Source: Phycisphaeraceae bacterium (GTDB lineage: Bacteria > Planctomycetota > Phycisphaerae > Phycisphaerales > Phycisphaeraceae). Taken from it: a stretch of 64,000 nt of DNA. The DNA is taken from NCBI GenBank assembly GCA_029260615.1, contig JAJDCX010000056.1:1-64000 (forward strand), in the 5' to 3' direction. Shown here piece by piece: positions 52,807 through 60,941 of this stretch; within the stretch, counting starts at the first letter, position 1, and each line of letters opens with the position of its first letter. The translations under genes were made by a program, and so were the position numbers. The notes beneath the pieces were generated by a model. That model had not been told where the DNA came from, made no database searches, and worked only from the letters and a program-made list of their open reading frames with translations.

Positions 52807-53626
52807 CCCCACCACCAACGAGTTCATCAGCCACGCCATCGCCCTGGATAGCTGGGACCTCTCCCTCGCCGCAGGCTTGGTCTTGATCGCCGGTGTCGTC
52901 AGCCTCCTGCTCCGCCTCGGCCTGGAAAAACGCCTGCTGATCGCATCCGTCCGAACAGTCGTTCAACTATTACTCCTGGGCTTAGTGCTGCGATTTGTGT
53001 TCGAACCCACATCACACTGGCTCCTCGCCGTCATCGTCGCCGTCATGCTCCTCGCCGCAAGCCACTCCGCCGTCCAGCGATCCGACACACGCTTCCCCGG
53101 CCTGACCCTCCTCGCACTGATAAGCCTCGCCGTCAGCGCCATGCTCACCACCATCGTCGTCACCGCCCTCATCATAGGCGTCGAACCCTGGTACCAACCC
53201 CGCTACATGATCCCACTGCTTGGCATGATCCTCGGCAACGGCCTCACCGGTGTGTCACTCTGCGTCGATCAATTGCTTACAACCCTTCGGGATAAACGCA
53301 GCCACATCGAGATGGACCTCGCCATGGGCGCCACCCGCTGGGAAGCCGCCCGTGACCCTTTACGCAACGCCGTCCGCCGAGGCATGATCCCCATCCTCAA
53401 CAGCATGTCCGTCGTCGGTATCGTCGCCATCCCCGGCATGATGACCGGCCAAATCCTCGCCGGCGCTGACCCCGCACAAGCCGCCAAATATCAGATCGTC
53501 GTCATGTTCATGATCGCCGCCGCCACCAGCCTCTGCTGCATCATGATGGCACTGCTGATCTACCGCAGGCTTTTCAATAGCCGGCACCAACTCCGCGCGG
53601 AACACATCACCCGCCACACGGGTTAA
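52799..53626 (+). CDS. fetB: FetB-like permease (UPF0014 family)
   Basis: A 275-aa protein with about seven membrane helices. Family features are LEKRLLIASVRTVVQLLLLGLVL, PLLGMILGNGLTGVSL, MGATRWEAARDPLRNAVRRGMIP and VVGIVAIPGMMTGQILAG. E. coli FetAB exports iron; the same role is inferred here. It converges with trpG/pabA, 15 bp apart. Confidence 0.92.
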   Translation: MPDPTTNEFISHAIALDSWDLSLAAGLVLIAGVVSLLLRLGLEKRLLIASVRTVVQLLLLGLVLRFVFEPTSHWLLAVIVAVMLLAASHSAVQRSDTRFPGLTLLALISLAVSAMLTTIVVTALIIGVEPWYQPRYMIPLLGMILGNGLTGVSLCVDQLLTTLRDKRSHIEMDLAMGATRWEAARDPLRNAVRRGMIPILNSMSVVGIVAIPGMMTGQILAGADPAQAAKYQIVVMFMIAAATSLCCIMMALLIYRRLFNSRHQLRAEHITRHTG

Positions 53627-53641
53627 GTTCGCAGGCTTGGC

Positions 53642-54256
53642 TCACCCCACTTGTTCGAGCTTCGGTGCCGGCAACCCCAAAAAGTTAGCCAGCATCAACG
53701 GGCCTTCCACTGTCAAGAAACTCTCCGGGTGAAACTGCACGCCCTCCACCGGCGCATCCCCAAACACCCCCGCCCTCGCACGCAGCCCCATGATCTCCCC
53801 CTCTTCCGTCCACGCACTCACCTCAAACCGCTCACCATCGAAGCTGTCCTTGCGGATAATCAGGCTGTGGTACCGCGTCGCTGTGAAGGGGTTACTAAGC
53901 CCAGCAAATAGCGTCTTCCCATCGTGATGGATCGGCGACGTCTTCCCGTGCATCAATTTATCGTTCCGCTCGACCACCATCCCGAACCGGTGCCCGATCG
54001 ACTGATGCCCCAGACACACCCCAAGCAACGGCACCTTCCCCGCAAACGCCTCAATCACATCGCAACTCACCCCCGCCTCCAAAGGCGTGCAAGGCCCCGG
54101 CGAAACGATCACATGCCCCGGCTTCATCGCCAACGCCTCCGCCGCTGTCACCTTGTCATTACGGATCACCCGCAAATCAAGCGAAGCATCCAACTCCCCG
54201 ATCCGCTGGACCAGGTTGTAGGTGAAGCTGTCGTAGTTGTCTATCAGTAAGATCAT
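53642..54256 (-). CDS. Anthranilate/aminodeoxychorismate synthase glutaminase subunit
   Basis: A 204-aa class I glutamine amidotransferase. Features are [22 protein letters not shown], the nucleophile Cys81 in [10 protein letters not shown] and the His-Glu pair in QFHPESFLT. It delivers ammonia to TrpE or PabB; the sequence does not separate TrpG from PabA, and neither partner is adjacent. Its ATG overlaps the TGA of the GxxExxY gene (ATGA), so the inserted element now touches its translation start region. Confidence 0.92.
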   Translation of the reverse strand: MILLIDNYDSFTYNLVQRIGELDASLDLRVIRNDKVTAAEALAMKPGHVIVSPGPCTPLEAGVSCDVIEAFAGKVPLLGVCLGHQSIGHRFGMVVERNDKLMHGKTSPIHHDGKTLFAGLSNPFTATRYHSLIIRKDSFDGERFEVSAWTEEGEIMGLRARAGVFGDAPVEGVQFHPESFLTVEGPLMLANFLGLPAPKLEQVG

Positions 54257-54687
54257 TCGGAGTTATCCGCAGATTGCGCAGATGACGCAGATTGGGACAG
54301 AGCAAGGCGGCGGTATTCCATGGACCCTGACCTGAAGTTTAATAGCAGGCCCACCTGAAACCCGCTGGCTTTTAGATAATTAATCACTTGGGCCTCTTCC
54401 GTGCGGGTTAAACCACCCAGTGCCTTCATCTCCACAACAACAGAATCATAGCAGATGAAGTCAGCACGATAGGATGTACTCAGCGTTTGGCCTCTGTATT
54501 TCAATGGCAGGCTCACTTCTCGCCGAAAAGGAACACCGCATTCTTCCAACTCTATCGCCATCGCCTCCTGATAAACAGCCTCTAAAAATCCACTCCCCAA
54601 TCCCCCATGCACCGCCATCGCAGCACCAATAATGGCGTAGGTCTGTGGATCCTTTTCCTGGTCTGGCAATCTCTTCATCTTCTTCAT
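54253..54687 (-). CDS. GxxExxY family protein (PD-(D/E)xK-like fold), copy 2
   Basis: A protein of about 144 aa with the motif GFLEAVY and the nuclease-like pair D in [10 protein letters not shown] and EMK in VVVEMKAL. The N-terminus lies in a tandem AAGAAGATG region, giving ATG choices at 54705, 54687 and 54678; 54687 is taken here. Unlike copy 1, the frame runs through the whole downstream inverted repeat, adding a Ser/Ala-rich tail ([13 protein letters not shown]), and stops outside the element, overlapping the trpG/pabA start. Function unknown; nuclease activity is inference. Confidence 0.87.
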   Translation of the reverse strand: MKKMKRLPDQEKDPQTYAIIGAAMAVHGGLGSGFLEAVYQEAMAIELEECGVPFRREVSLPLKYRGQTLSTSYRADFICYDSVVVEMKALGGLTRTEEAQVINYLKASGFQVGLLLNFRSGSMEYRRLALSQSASSAQSADNSE

Positions 54688-54725
54688 CTTCTTAATCTGC
54701 GTCATCTGCGAAATCTGCGGATAAC
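54262..54725 (-). mobile_element. GxxExxY cassette 2: 464-bp element with 32-bp inverted repeats
   Basis: A 32-bp arm at 54262-54293 and its reverse complement at 54694-54725 differ at one position. Each arm has three CGCAGAT units at nine- to ten-base spacing. The element lies between leuS and trpG/pabA on the same strand, ends 18 bp from leuS and stops six bases short of the trpG/pabA start. Size and arm length match cassette 1 (462 bp, 32 bp). No clear target-site duplication is seen. Mobility is inferred. Confidence 0.75.
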
Positions 54726-54743
54726 CTCTTCCCCATCTTCCTC

Positions 54744-57620
54744 TTACCCCACCACAATATTAATCAAACGCCCCTTAATCACAATCACCTTCCGCACCGT
54801 CTTCCCATCCATATGCGCCGCCACATTCTCATCCCCCCTCGCCGCCGCCTCGATCGCCGCGTCATCCGCGTCGGTCGGGACGGTTACCTTGCCGCGTAAC
54901 TTCCCATTGACCTGCACCGGGTACTCGGCCGTGTCTTCGATCAACATCGCCGGGTCGTGCGTCGGCCAGTCCGTGGTGCTGATCGAATCGTCGTGGCCCA
55001 TCCGCTTCCAGATCTCTTCGCAGATATGCGGTGCAGAAGGCGCCAGCAGCGGGATCATATTCTCCGCAACCTCACGGGGGATCGTCTTGATCCCGACCAG
55101 CTCGTTGTTCAGTTCGATCAACGCCGCGATCGCCACGTTAAAAGCCATCGCGTCCATCGAATCCGTCACCCGCTTGATCGTCTTGTGTAGTTTTCGTTTC
55201 AGCGATTCGTCAGCCTTGTCGGAAACAACCAGCAACTCCCCGGTTTCTTCATCCACAAAGTTCCGCCACAGCCGCTGCAGGAACCGATGTACGCCCACGA
55301 TATCCCGTGTGCTCCAGACCTTGGATTGATCCAAAGGACCAAGATACATCTCGTAAAGCCGAAGCGTGTCGCAGCCATACTGCTCGCAGACCTCGTCCGG
55401 GCTCACCGCATTCTTCAGGCTCTTGCCCATCTTCCCGAACTCTCGGCTTACCGGCTCACCACCAGCCGTAAACTTGCCGTCCTCCTCCTGAACCTTCTCA
55501 GCGTCAATGTAGACGCCACGTTTATCCGTATACGCATACGCCTGGATATACCCCTGGTTATACAGCCGCCCAAACGGCTCCGCCGTCCCGACATGCCCCA
55601 GGTCAAACAACACCTTGTGCCAAAACCGTGAGTACAACAGGTGTAGCACCGCGTGCTCCGCACCACCCACATACAGGTCCAGCCCGTTATCCCCCATCCA
55701 GTAACGCTCCGCCTCCTTGCCGACGAACCGCTCATCATTCCCCGCATCCAGGTAACGCAGGTAGTACCAGCAAGACCCCGCCCACTGCGGCATCGTGTTC
55801 AACTCCCGCGTGTACTTCACGCCATCCACCTCAACATACTTCCAACTCTCCGGCGCCCGGCTCAACGGCGTCTGTGGCGGCGCATCAGGATCGTCACTCG
55901 CGCTCGGCTTGAAATCCTCCATCTCCGGCAACGCCACCGGCAAATCTTCCTCCGGCACCGGCACAATATGCCCGTCCGGCGCATGCAATATCGGGAACGG
56001 CTCCCCCCAGTAACGCTGCCGACTAAATAACCAGTCACGCAACCGATATTGGATCGTCCCCTTGCCGAACCCCCGCTGCTTAAGCCAACCGATCATCGCA
56101 TCCTTGGCCTCCGGCGTCAGTTTTCCGTTGAGGCTGACCTCCGCGTTCTCCGAATTAATCCCCGCACCCATCCCCCCAAACGCCGCATCGAACGTATCCG
56201 CCGCCGCGACATAGTGCGCCATCAGATCGTGCGCATCTTCCTTGTCACAACCCTCCGGCGCATGGCTCTTCATCCAGTCCTGCGTCGGCAGCACCACCGG
56301 CTTGATCTCAAGCCCAAACTGCTTGGCGAAATCAAAGTCGCGCTGGTCGTGGGCCGGCACCGCCATGATCGCACCCGTCCCATACCCCATCATCACATAA
56401 TCAGCGACCCAGATCGGCACCTTATCATTGTCCACCGGGTTCAACGCATACGCACCGGTAAACACCCCCGTCTTCTGCTTCGTCTCCGCCTGCCGATCGA
56501 TGTCGCTGCGCGTCGCCGCCTGCTTCTGATAGTCATTCACCGCCTGCCGCTGCTCATCCGTTGTGAGCGACTCGACCAGCGGGTGTTCCGGCGCAAGCAC
56601 CATATACGTCGCACCAAACAGCGTGTCCGGCCGAGTCGTGAACACCGTAATCACATCTTCACTAGACTCCGCCGAACCAAAGGCCAACGGGAAATGAACC
56701 TCCGCACCTTCACTGCGACCGATCCAGTTCCGCTGCATCAGCTTGATCGGCTCGGGCCAATCCACCATCCCCAAATCATCCGCCAACCGCTCGCAGTACG
56801 CCGTGATCCGAAGCATCCACTGCTTCATCGGCCGCTTGTAAACCGCATGGTTCCCGCGATCGGATTTGCCCTCGTTAGTCACCTCTTCATTCGCCAGCAC
56901 CGTCCCCAACGCCGGGCACCAGTTCACGGGCACCTCCGCCAGGTACGCAAGACGATACTCATCCAACAACCTCGCCTGTTGATCCGGCGCAAGCTCCGTC
57001 CACTTCCGCGCCCCCGGCTCAACACCGCCCAGCGTGTCCAGTGCCCCACCCGCCGTATCTGCAACAAGCGACCCGTCCGCGCCGATGTCGTAATCCCCAG
57101 CCTCCAGCGCCTGCACCAACTCACTGATCGGCCGAGCCTTCTGCGCCACCGGATCAAACCAGCTCTTATAAAGCCGAAGGAAAATCCACTGCGTCCACTT
57201 GTAATACCCCGGGTCCGTCGTCTCCACGCACCGGTCCCAGTCATAGCTAAGCCCAAGCCGCTTAAGCTGCCGGGTCATGTTGGCGATGTTCTTATCCGTC
57301 GTGATCTTGGGATGCACCCCATGCTCGACCGCGAACTGCTCCGCGGGCAGACCAAAAGCGTCGTACCCCATCGGGTGCAACACGTTGTGCCCCGTCATCC
57401 GTTTATAGCGAGCCACAATATCCGTAGCGATATACCCAAGCGGGTGCCCCACATGCAGCCCCACCCCCGACGGGTACGGGAACATATCCACCACATAATA
57501 CTTGGGCTTACCCCCATCAAACCCCTCGTCCCCAGGGTTCAGGGCCCGGAACGTGTCCCGCTGCTCCCAAATCCCCTGCCAGCGTGCTTCAATCCCGGTG
57601 TAGTCGTAGGTATGGCTCAT
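54744..57620 (-). CDS. leuS: Leucyl-tRNA synthetase
   Basis: A 958-aa class I synthetase, longer than E. coli LeuRS (860 aa). HIGH is present as HVGH (56-59, in PSGVGLHVGHPLGY). The second signature reads KMGKS (GKMGKSLKNAVSP) instead of KMSKS. The CP1 editing domain shows VFTTRPDTLFGATY and GTGAIMAVPAHDQRD. ATG 57620 is chosen on family start; the longer frame to 57734 passes into repeat DNA. Extra length lies in inserts around residues 180-235 (GDYDIGADGSLVADTAGG) and 500-640. Confidence 0.95.
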   Translation of the reverse strand: MSHTYDYTGIEARWQGIWEQRDTFRALNPGDEGFDGGKPKYYVVDMFPYPSGVGLHVGHPLGYIATDIVARYKRMTGHNVLHPMGYDAFGLPAEQFAVEHGVHPKITTDKNIANMTRQLKRLGLSYDWDRCVETTDPGYYKWTQWIFLRLYKSWFDPVAQKARPISELVQALEAGDYDIGADGSLVADTAGGALDTLGGVEPGARKWTELAPDQQARLLDEYRLAYLAEVPVNWCPALGTVLANEEVTNEGKSDRGNHAVYKRPMKQWMLRITAYCERLADDLGMVDWPEPIKLMQRNWIGRSEGAEVHFPLAFGSAESSEDVITVFTTRPDTLFGATYMVLAPEHPLVESLTTDEQRQAVNDYQKQAATRSDIDRQAETKQKTGVFTGAYALNPVDNDKVPIWVADYVMMGYGTGAIMAVPAHDQRDFDFAKQFGLEIKPVVLPTQDWMKSHAPEGCDKEDAHDLMAHYVAAADTFDAAFGGMGAGINSENAEVSLNGKLTPEAKDAMIGWLKQRGFGKGTIQYRLRDWLFSRQRYWGEPFPILHAPDGHIVPVPEEDLPVALPEMEDFKPSASDDPDAPPQTPLSRAPESWKYVEVDGVKYTRELNTMPQWAGSCWYYLRYLDAGNDERFVGKEAERYWMGDNGLDLYVGGAEHAVLHLLYSRFWHKVLFDLGHVGTAEPFGRLYNQGYIQAYAYTDKRGVYIDAEKVQEEDGKFTAGGEPVSREFGKMGKSLKNAVSPDEVCEQYGCDTLRLYEMYLGPLDQSKVWSTRDIVGVHRFLQRLWRNFVDEETGELLVVSDKADESLKRKLHKTIKRVTDSMDAMAFNVAIAALIELNNELVGIKTIPREVAENMIPLLAPSAPHICEEIWKRMGHDDSISTTDWPTHDPAMLIEDTAEYPVQVNGKLRGKVTVPTDADDAAIEAAARGDENVAAHMDGKTVRKVIVIKGRLINIVVG

Positions 57621-57670
57621 GATACGCCTAGGATATTCGCTTGGCCCTGCCGGGACAAAGCCGAGCCCCA

Positions 57671-57700
57671 CGTTTAGCGGCAGATCGCAGATCCGCGTGT
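57671..57700. repeat. Dispersed palindromic repeat, family A, copy 3 (diverged)
   Basis: Matches the 30-bp family A unit at 34651 and 60560 at 27 of 30 positions. It lies just upstream of leuS. The palindrome is changed to CAGATCGCAGATCCG, weakening the stem. Confidence 0.6.
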
Positions 57701-57782
57701 GAGCCAAAAGCGAAGCCCGCCGATCTACAATCACCCGTTAATCCAACCAACCCGGCTCACTGGATTCAGCCACAGGCCTCAC

Positions 57783-59225
57783 CTACCAGTTCGCAAACCG
57801 CGCCGCGTGAGTCGCCCGGTAGATCAGCCAGAGGTAGATGGTGATCCCCAGGGCGGCTACTCCGAGCCGCCACAGGCCTACCAGCTGAAATACATAGATG
57901 TTGTATGGTATTACGATCAAGTGATATACATGGAAATTTTGTGGTAAAACGATCGAGTCCATCAGATTCAACTCATATCCCACGACGAACACCTCCAGAC
58001 CGAGCCAGAAGATGACCGCCCAGAACACCGCGAACCCGCTTTGGTAACACGCCGCCCGGATCGCCGCCGGCATCAAATTCCGCCCGTGACGCCAGCCCTC
58101 AATCAGGCCGATCAACGTAGCCCCGCCCAATACCACCACGACGGTCGTTGCAGTCAACGGCAAACCCATGCATCCGCCTTCTAGCGTGATGATAGACGTG
58201 AAGTCCCAGCCTATATCTTCCCAATCGGTAGACCAATTTCTATAGGTGTCTTTTTTGGCAAGTAACGCCGATCTATACATCAGATCCATCGCGATCGGTG
58301 AAGCCAGTATCAGCAAAACGATCGTGACCGCCAGGCATCGGCGGTGGTCCGACTCGGGCGACAGGGTGTCCAGACTCTTACCAAACGCGGTCGGGCGGCG
58401 CACCGCTTGATGGGTCTGGTGCAGCCACCAGCCGATCCCCATCCGAGGATGCGGCGTGATCCCCGGACGGACGCACTGCTCGAGTGACCGCATAATTGCC
58501 AGCCCACATTCCGGACAATCTTTGTTTGTCGTCAACCCCGTCAACTGATAGCCGCAACCCTCGCAACGCGCCGGCCACCGACTCATTGCAGGGGCAGATC
58601 GGCAACCCAGCGCCGCCAGCACGACCCACAACGTCCAGAGGCACGCCACGAAGAAGACCAGAAATCGAGCCATTTCTCCATAGCCGTACCATTCGTAAAA
58701 TGTCCATTCCGACCGGTCCAGCCAGAGTATCCCAAGACCGGTCAGCGCGAACACCATCGCCGCGTGGGGTGTTAACAGAAACAGTCGGCGGAGTGCTCGA
58801 GTGTAGCTTTCTCGTATCTTCTCATCCCGCGCACACCAAGACATCACCACCGCTGCAAAGACAAGGACAGAGGCTTCGATAAAGATGGCTTTGGTTGCCA
58901 CCGCCGTCCATGTCATCACCTCGTCGGGTATCTCCGGTGGTAAATCGTCCTCATAGAATATCCACCACCGCATGGCTATGTTTTCGAACGTGATGTAATC
59001 CAACGCCAGGACCATCATGACGGCAGCCGTCAGGCCCGCGCCGACGAGATGCACCAGCCACGCCTTCCACAACGGCAGGTGATCACCCCGCGTCACCGCC
59101 CTGATCGGCCGGACCAACGCCACCACACACACCGCCATAGCCGAGTACCGTTCAGACGCGGGCTGGTAGGTATCTTGTTTCACACAATTCCATACGAAAA
59201 CAGGCTCTGAAACGAACCACAGCAT
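57783..59225 (-). CDS. Multi-helix membrane protein with zinc ribbon
   Basis: A protein of 480 aa, or 451 if it starts at ATG 59138 (MAVCVVALVRP). A CEGCGYQLTG...DCPECGLAI pair of CxxC motifs forms a zinc ribbon in the middle, between two groups of three to five membrane helices. This combination is frequent in planctomycetes, often without known function. No SD decides the start. Codon use is a little less GC-biased than in neighbours. Confidence 0.72.
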   Translation of the reverse strand: MLWFVSEPVFVWNCVKQDTYQPASERYSAMAVCVVALVRPIRAVTRGDHLPLWKAWLVHLVGAGLTAAVMMVLALDYITFENIAMRWWIFYEDDLPPEIPDEVMTWTAVATKAIFIEASVLVFAAVVMSWCARDEKIRESYTRALRRLFLLTPHAAMVFALTGLGILWLDRSEWTFYEWYGYGEMARFLVFFVACLWTLWVVLAALGCRSAPAMSRWPARCEGCGYQLTGLTTNKDCPECGLAIMRSLEQCVRPGITPHPRMGIGWWLHQTHQAVRRPTAFGKSLDTLSPESDHRRCLAVTIVLLILASPIAMDLMYRSALLAKKDTYRNWSTDWEDIGWDFTSIITLEGGCMGLPLTATTVVVVLGGATLIGLIEGWRHGRNLMPAAIRAACYQSGFAVFWAVIFWLGLEVFVVGYELNLMDSIVLPQNFHVYHLIVIPYNIYVFQLVGLWRLGVAALGITIYLWLIYRATHAARFANW

Positions 59226-59335
59226 ACGCCATCAGCCCACGCCGCGGGCCCATTGCGGCTCACACCGATTCTGCTAATCTCACCGGGCCTCCCCTTGTTT
59301 TCACGCTTCCCCAGCCGACCCAGGAGTCAGACCCG

Positions 59336-60544
59336 ATGCCCGACCGCCTCGAAATAGCCCGCCAAGCCGCCGCCTCCCTACGACGATTCAACGAGTCCAC
59401 AGCCGCCTCCCCCGGCCAGCCCCCCGTCCTCATCGGCTTCGACGGCTTCGTCGACTCCATCATCCAGGTCGTCGATAAACGCACCGGCGTCGATCAATAC
59501 GATCCCATCCCCACCATAGATATCTTCGGCAAAAAAGTTTCCGCCGCCGCAGGACACAGCTCCAACTTCGAGCTGGTCACCACCCGCGAAAAACTCGGAG
59601 GCAACGGACCCATCATGGCCAACGCACTCGCCGCCGCCGGCATCGGCGTCACCTACATCGGCGCTCTGGGCTACCCCGACCTCCACCCCGCTTTCAACGA
59701 CTTCGCCAAACACGCCACCGTCCACTCCGTCGCCAACCCCGGCTACACCGACGCACTGGAATTCACCGACGGCAAACTCATGCTCGGCAAGTACCAATCC
59801 CTGATCGCTCTGGATTACAACGCCATCGAAAACGTCATGGGTGCCGGCACCTTCAAAAAAATCGTCACACAAAGCCGCCTGATCGGCATGGTCAACTGGA
59901 CCATGGTCCCACACCTCGAGTCCGTCTGGCAGAAATTGCACGACGACACACTCGCTAGCAACGCCGGGGATAACTCCGGGGGTGGGGGAGACTCCGGGGG
60001 CGAAGGGGAATCCAGGGGCGGGGGGCGTAAACTCATCTTCATCGACCTCGCCGACCCCGCCAAACGCACCCGCGACGACATCGCCCGCGCACTTGGCCTG
60101 ATCTCCAAGCTCAACACCCGCGCCGACGTCATCCTCGGCATGAACCTCAGCGAATCCTCCCAGGTCGCCGACGTCTTGGGCATTACCATTGATGGCGATC
60201 CCGAAGACGCCATCGAATCCACCTGCGCCGCCCTCTGCGAAAAACTCAACATCTACTGCACCGTCATCCACCCCCGAAAGTCCGCCGCCGCCGCCATTCG
60301 TACCGCCGATAGAATCCAGACCGGCCGATACTTCGGCCCCTTCACCGCCAAACCCAAGCTCTCCACCGGTGCAGGCGACAACTTCAACGCAGGCTTTTGC
60401 CTCGCACAACTCGCCGGCCTAAACGTCCTTGAATCCGTCTGCGTCGGCACCCACACCTCCGGCTTCTACGTCCGCAACGCACACAGCCCCTCCCTCACCG
60501 AGCTCGTCGACTTCCTCGAAAACCCACCACCCGCCGATGATTGA
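59336..60544 (+). CDS. PfkB-family sugar kinase-like protein
   Basis: A 402-aa ribokinase-fold protein. The C-terminal signature STGAGDNFNAGFCLAQL carries the catalytic Asp; the N-terminal GFDGFVDSIIQVVDKR and GGNGPIMANALAAAGI supply substrate-side motifs. Sugar or nucleoside specificity is unknown. A Gly-rich insert (residues about 205-228) is encoded by TCCGGGGG-type repeats at 59966-60027. The gene stands alone between divergent units. Confidence 0.85.
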   Translation: MPDRLEIARQAAASLRRFNESTAASPGQPPVLIGFDGFVDSIIQVVDKRTGVDQYDPIPTIDIFGKKVSAAAGHSSNFELVTTREKLGGNGPIMANALAAAGIGVTYIGALGYPDLHPAFNDFAKHATVHSVANPGYTDALEFTDGKLMLGKYQSLIALDYNAIENVMGAGTFKKIVTQSRLIGMVNWTMVPHLESVWQKLHDDTLASNAGDNSGGGGDSGGEGESRGGGRKLIFIDLADPAKRTRDDIARALGLISKLNTRADVILGMNLSESSQVADVLGITIDGDPEDAIESTCAALCEKLNIYCTVIHPRKSAAAAIRTADRIQTGRYFGPFTAKPKLSTGAGDNFNAGFCLAQLAGLNVLESVCVGTHTSGFYVRNAHSPSLTELVDFLENPPPADD

Positions 60545-60559
60545 CCCCGCGATCCACAA

Positions 60560-60589
60560 CGTTTAGCGGCGGATCGTAGATCCGCGCGT
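60560..60589. repeat. Dispersed palindromic repeat, family A, copy 2
   Basis: Identical over 30 bp to 34651-34680, with the GCGGATC-GTA-GATCCGC hairpin. Located 16 bp after the PfkB-like gene. Confidence 0.75.
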
Positions 60590-60665
60590 TAACCCAACCG
60601 GTCAAATCCCCGGCAACACGCAGCCCGCTGCCCCGCCTCACGATCACCCGTATTGCTCAACCTTA

Positions 60666-60690
60666 ACGAAGCGCCGCGACTTGTCGCGTC
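60666..60690. repeat. Dispersed palindromic repeat, family B, copy 2
   Basis: Identical over 25 bp to 25456-25480, with hairpin CGCGAC-TT-GTCGCG. The flanks then diverge except for nearby ATC and AAACG. Confidence 0.65.
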
Positions 60691-60800
60691 TGTCTTCATC
60701 AAAACGTCACATCGACAGGAAATTGGTTTTAAACGGCATGGCATGATTTGGTTTCCCCACGGCCTTAATACACACACGCCAGCCCCGGCCTCTCCCCCTT

Positions 60801-60907
60801 ATACCAATCCCGTTTAGTTCTCGTACGTCTGCGAAGCCCATGTTCAGCAGAACGTGGGCGCGGGTGTCACATCATATTTACGCACGAGTCCTTTATGGGA
60901 TTGGTAT
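60801..60907. mobile_element. 107-bp inverted-repeat element (MITE-like)
   Basis: ATACCAATCCC (60801-60811) and GGGATTGGTAT (60897-60907) are perfect reverse complements at the ends. CTCGTACGT (from 60819) and ACGCACGAG (about 60879-60888) extend the symmetry with one mismatch. No ORF lies inside. Small non-autonomous element or long hairpin RNA are both possible. Confidence 0.55.
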
Positions 60908-60941
60908 TAGCCCCCGGTTTCGCCGGGGGATCGGTCACCTT

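Larger units (their letters stand above)
60545..60941. other. Intergenic repeat cluster
   Basis: This 397-bp gap carries no convincing gene. It holds family A copy 2 (60560-60589), family B copy 2 (60666-60690) and the 107-bp inverted-repeat element (60801-60907). It is the densest repeat cluster in the window. Confidence 0.7.

Noticed and set aside
56049-57677. 542-aa + strand ORF across leuS
   Set aside because: Arg/His/Pro-rich translation typical of the complement of GC-rich genes; leuS on the minus strand explains the region fully.
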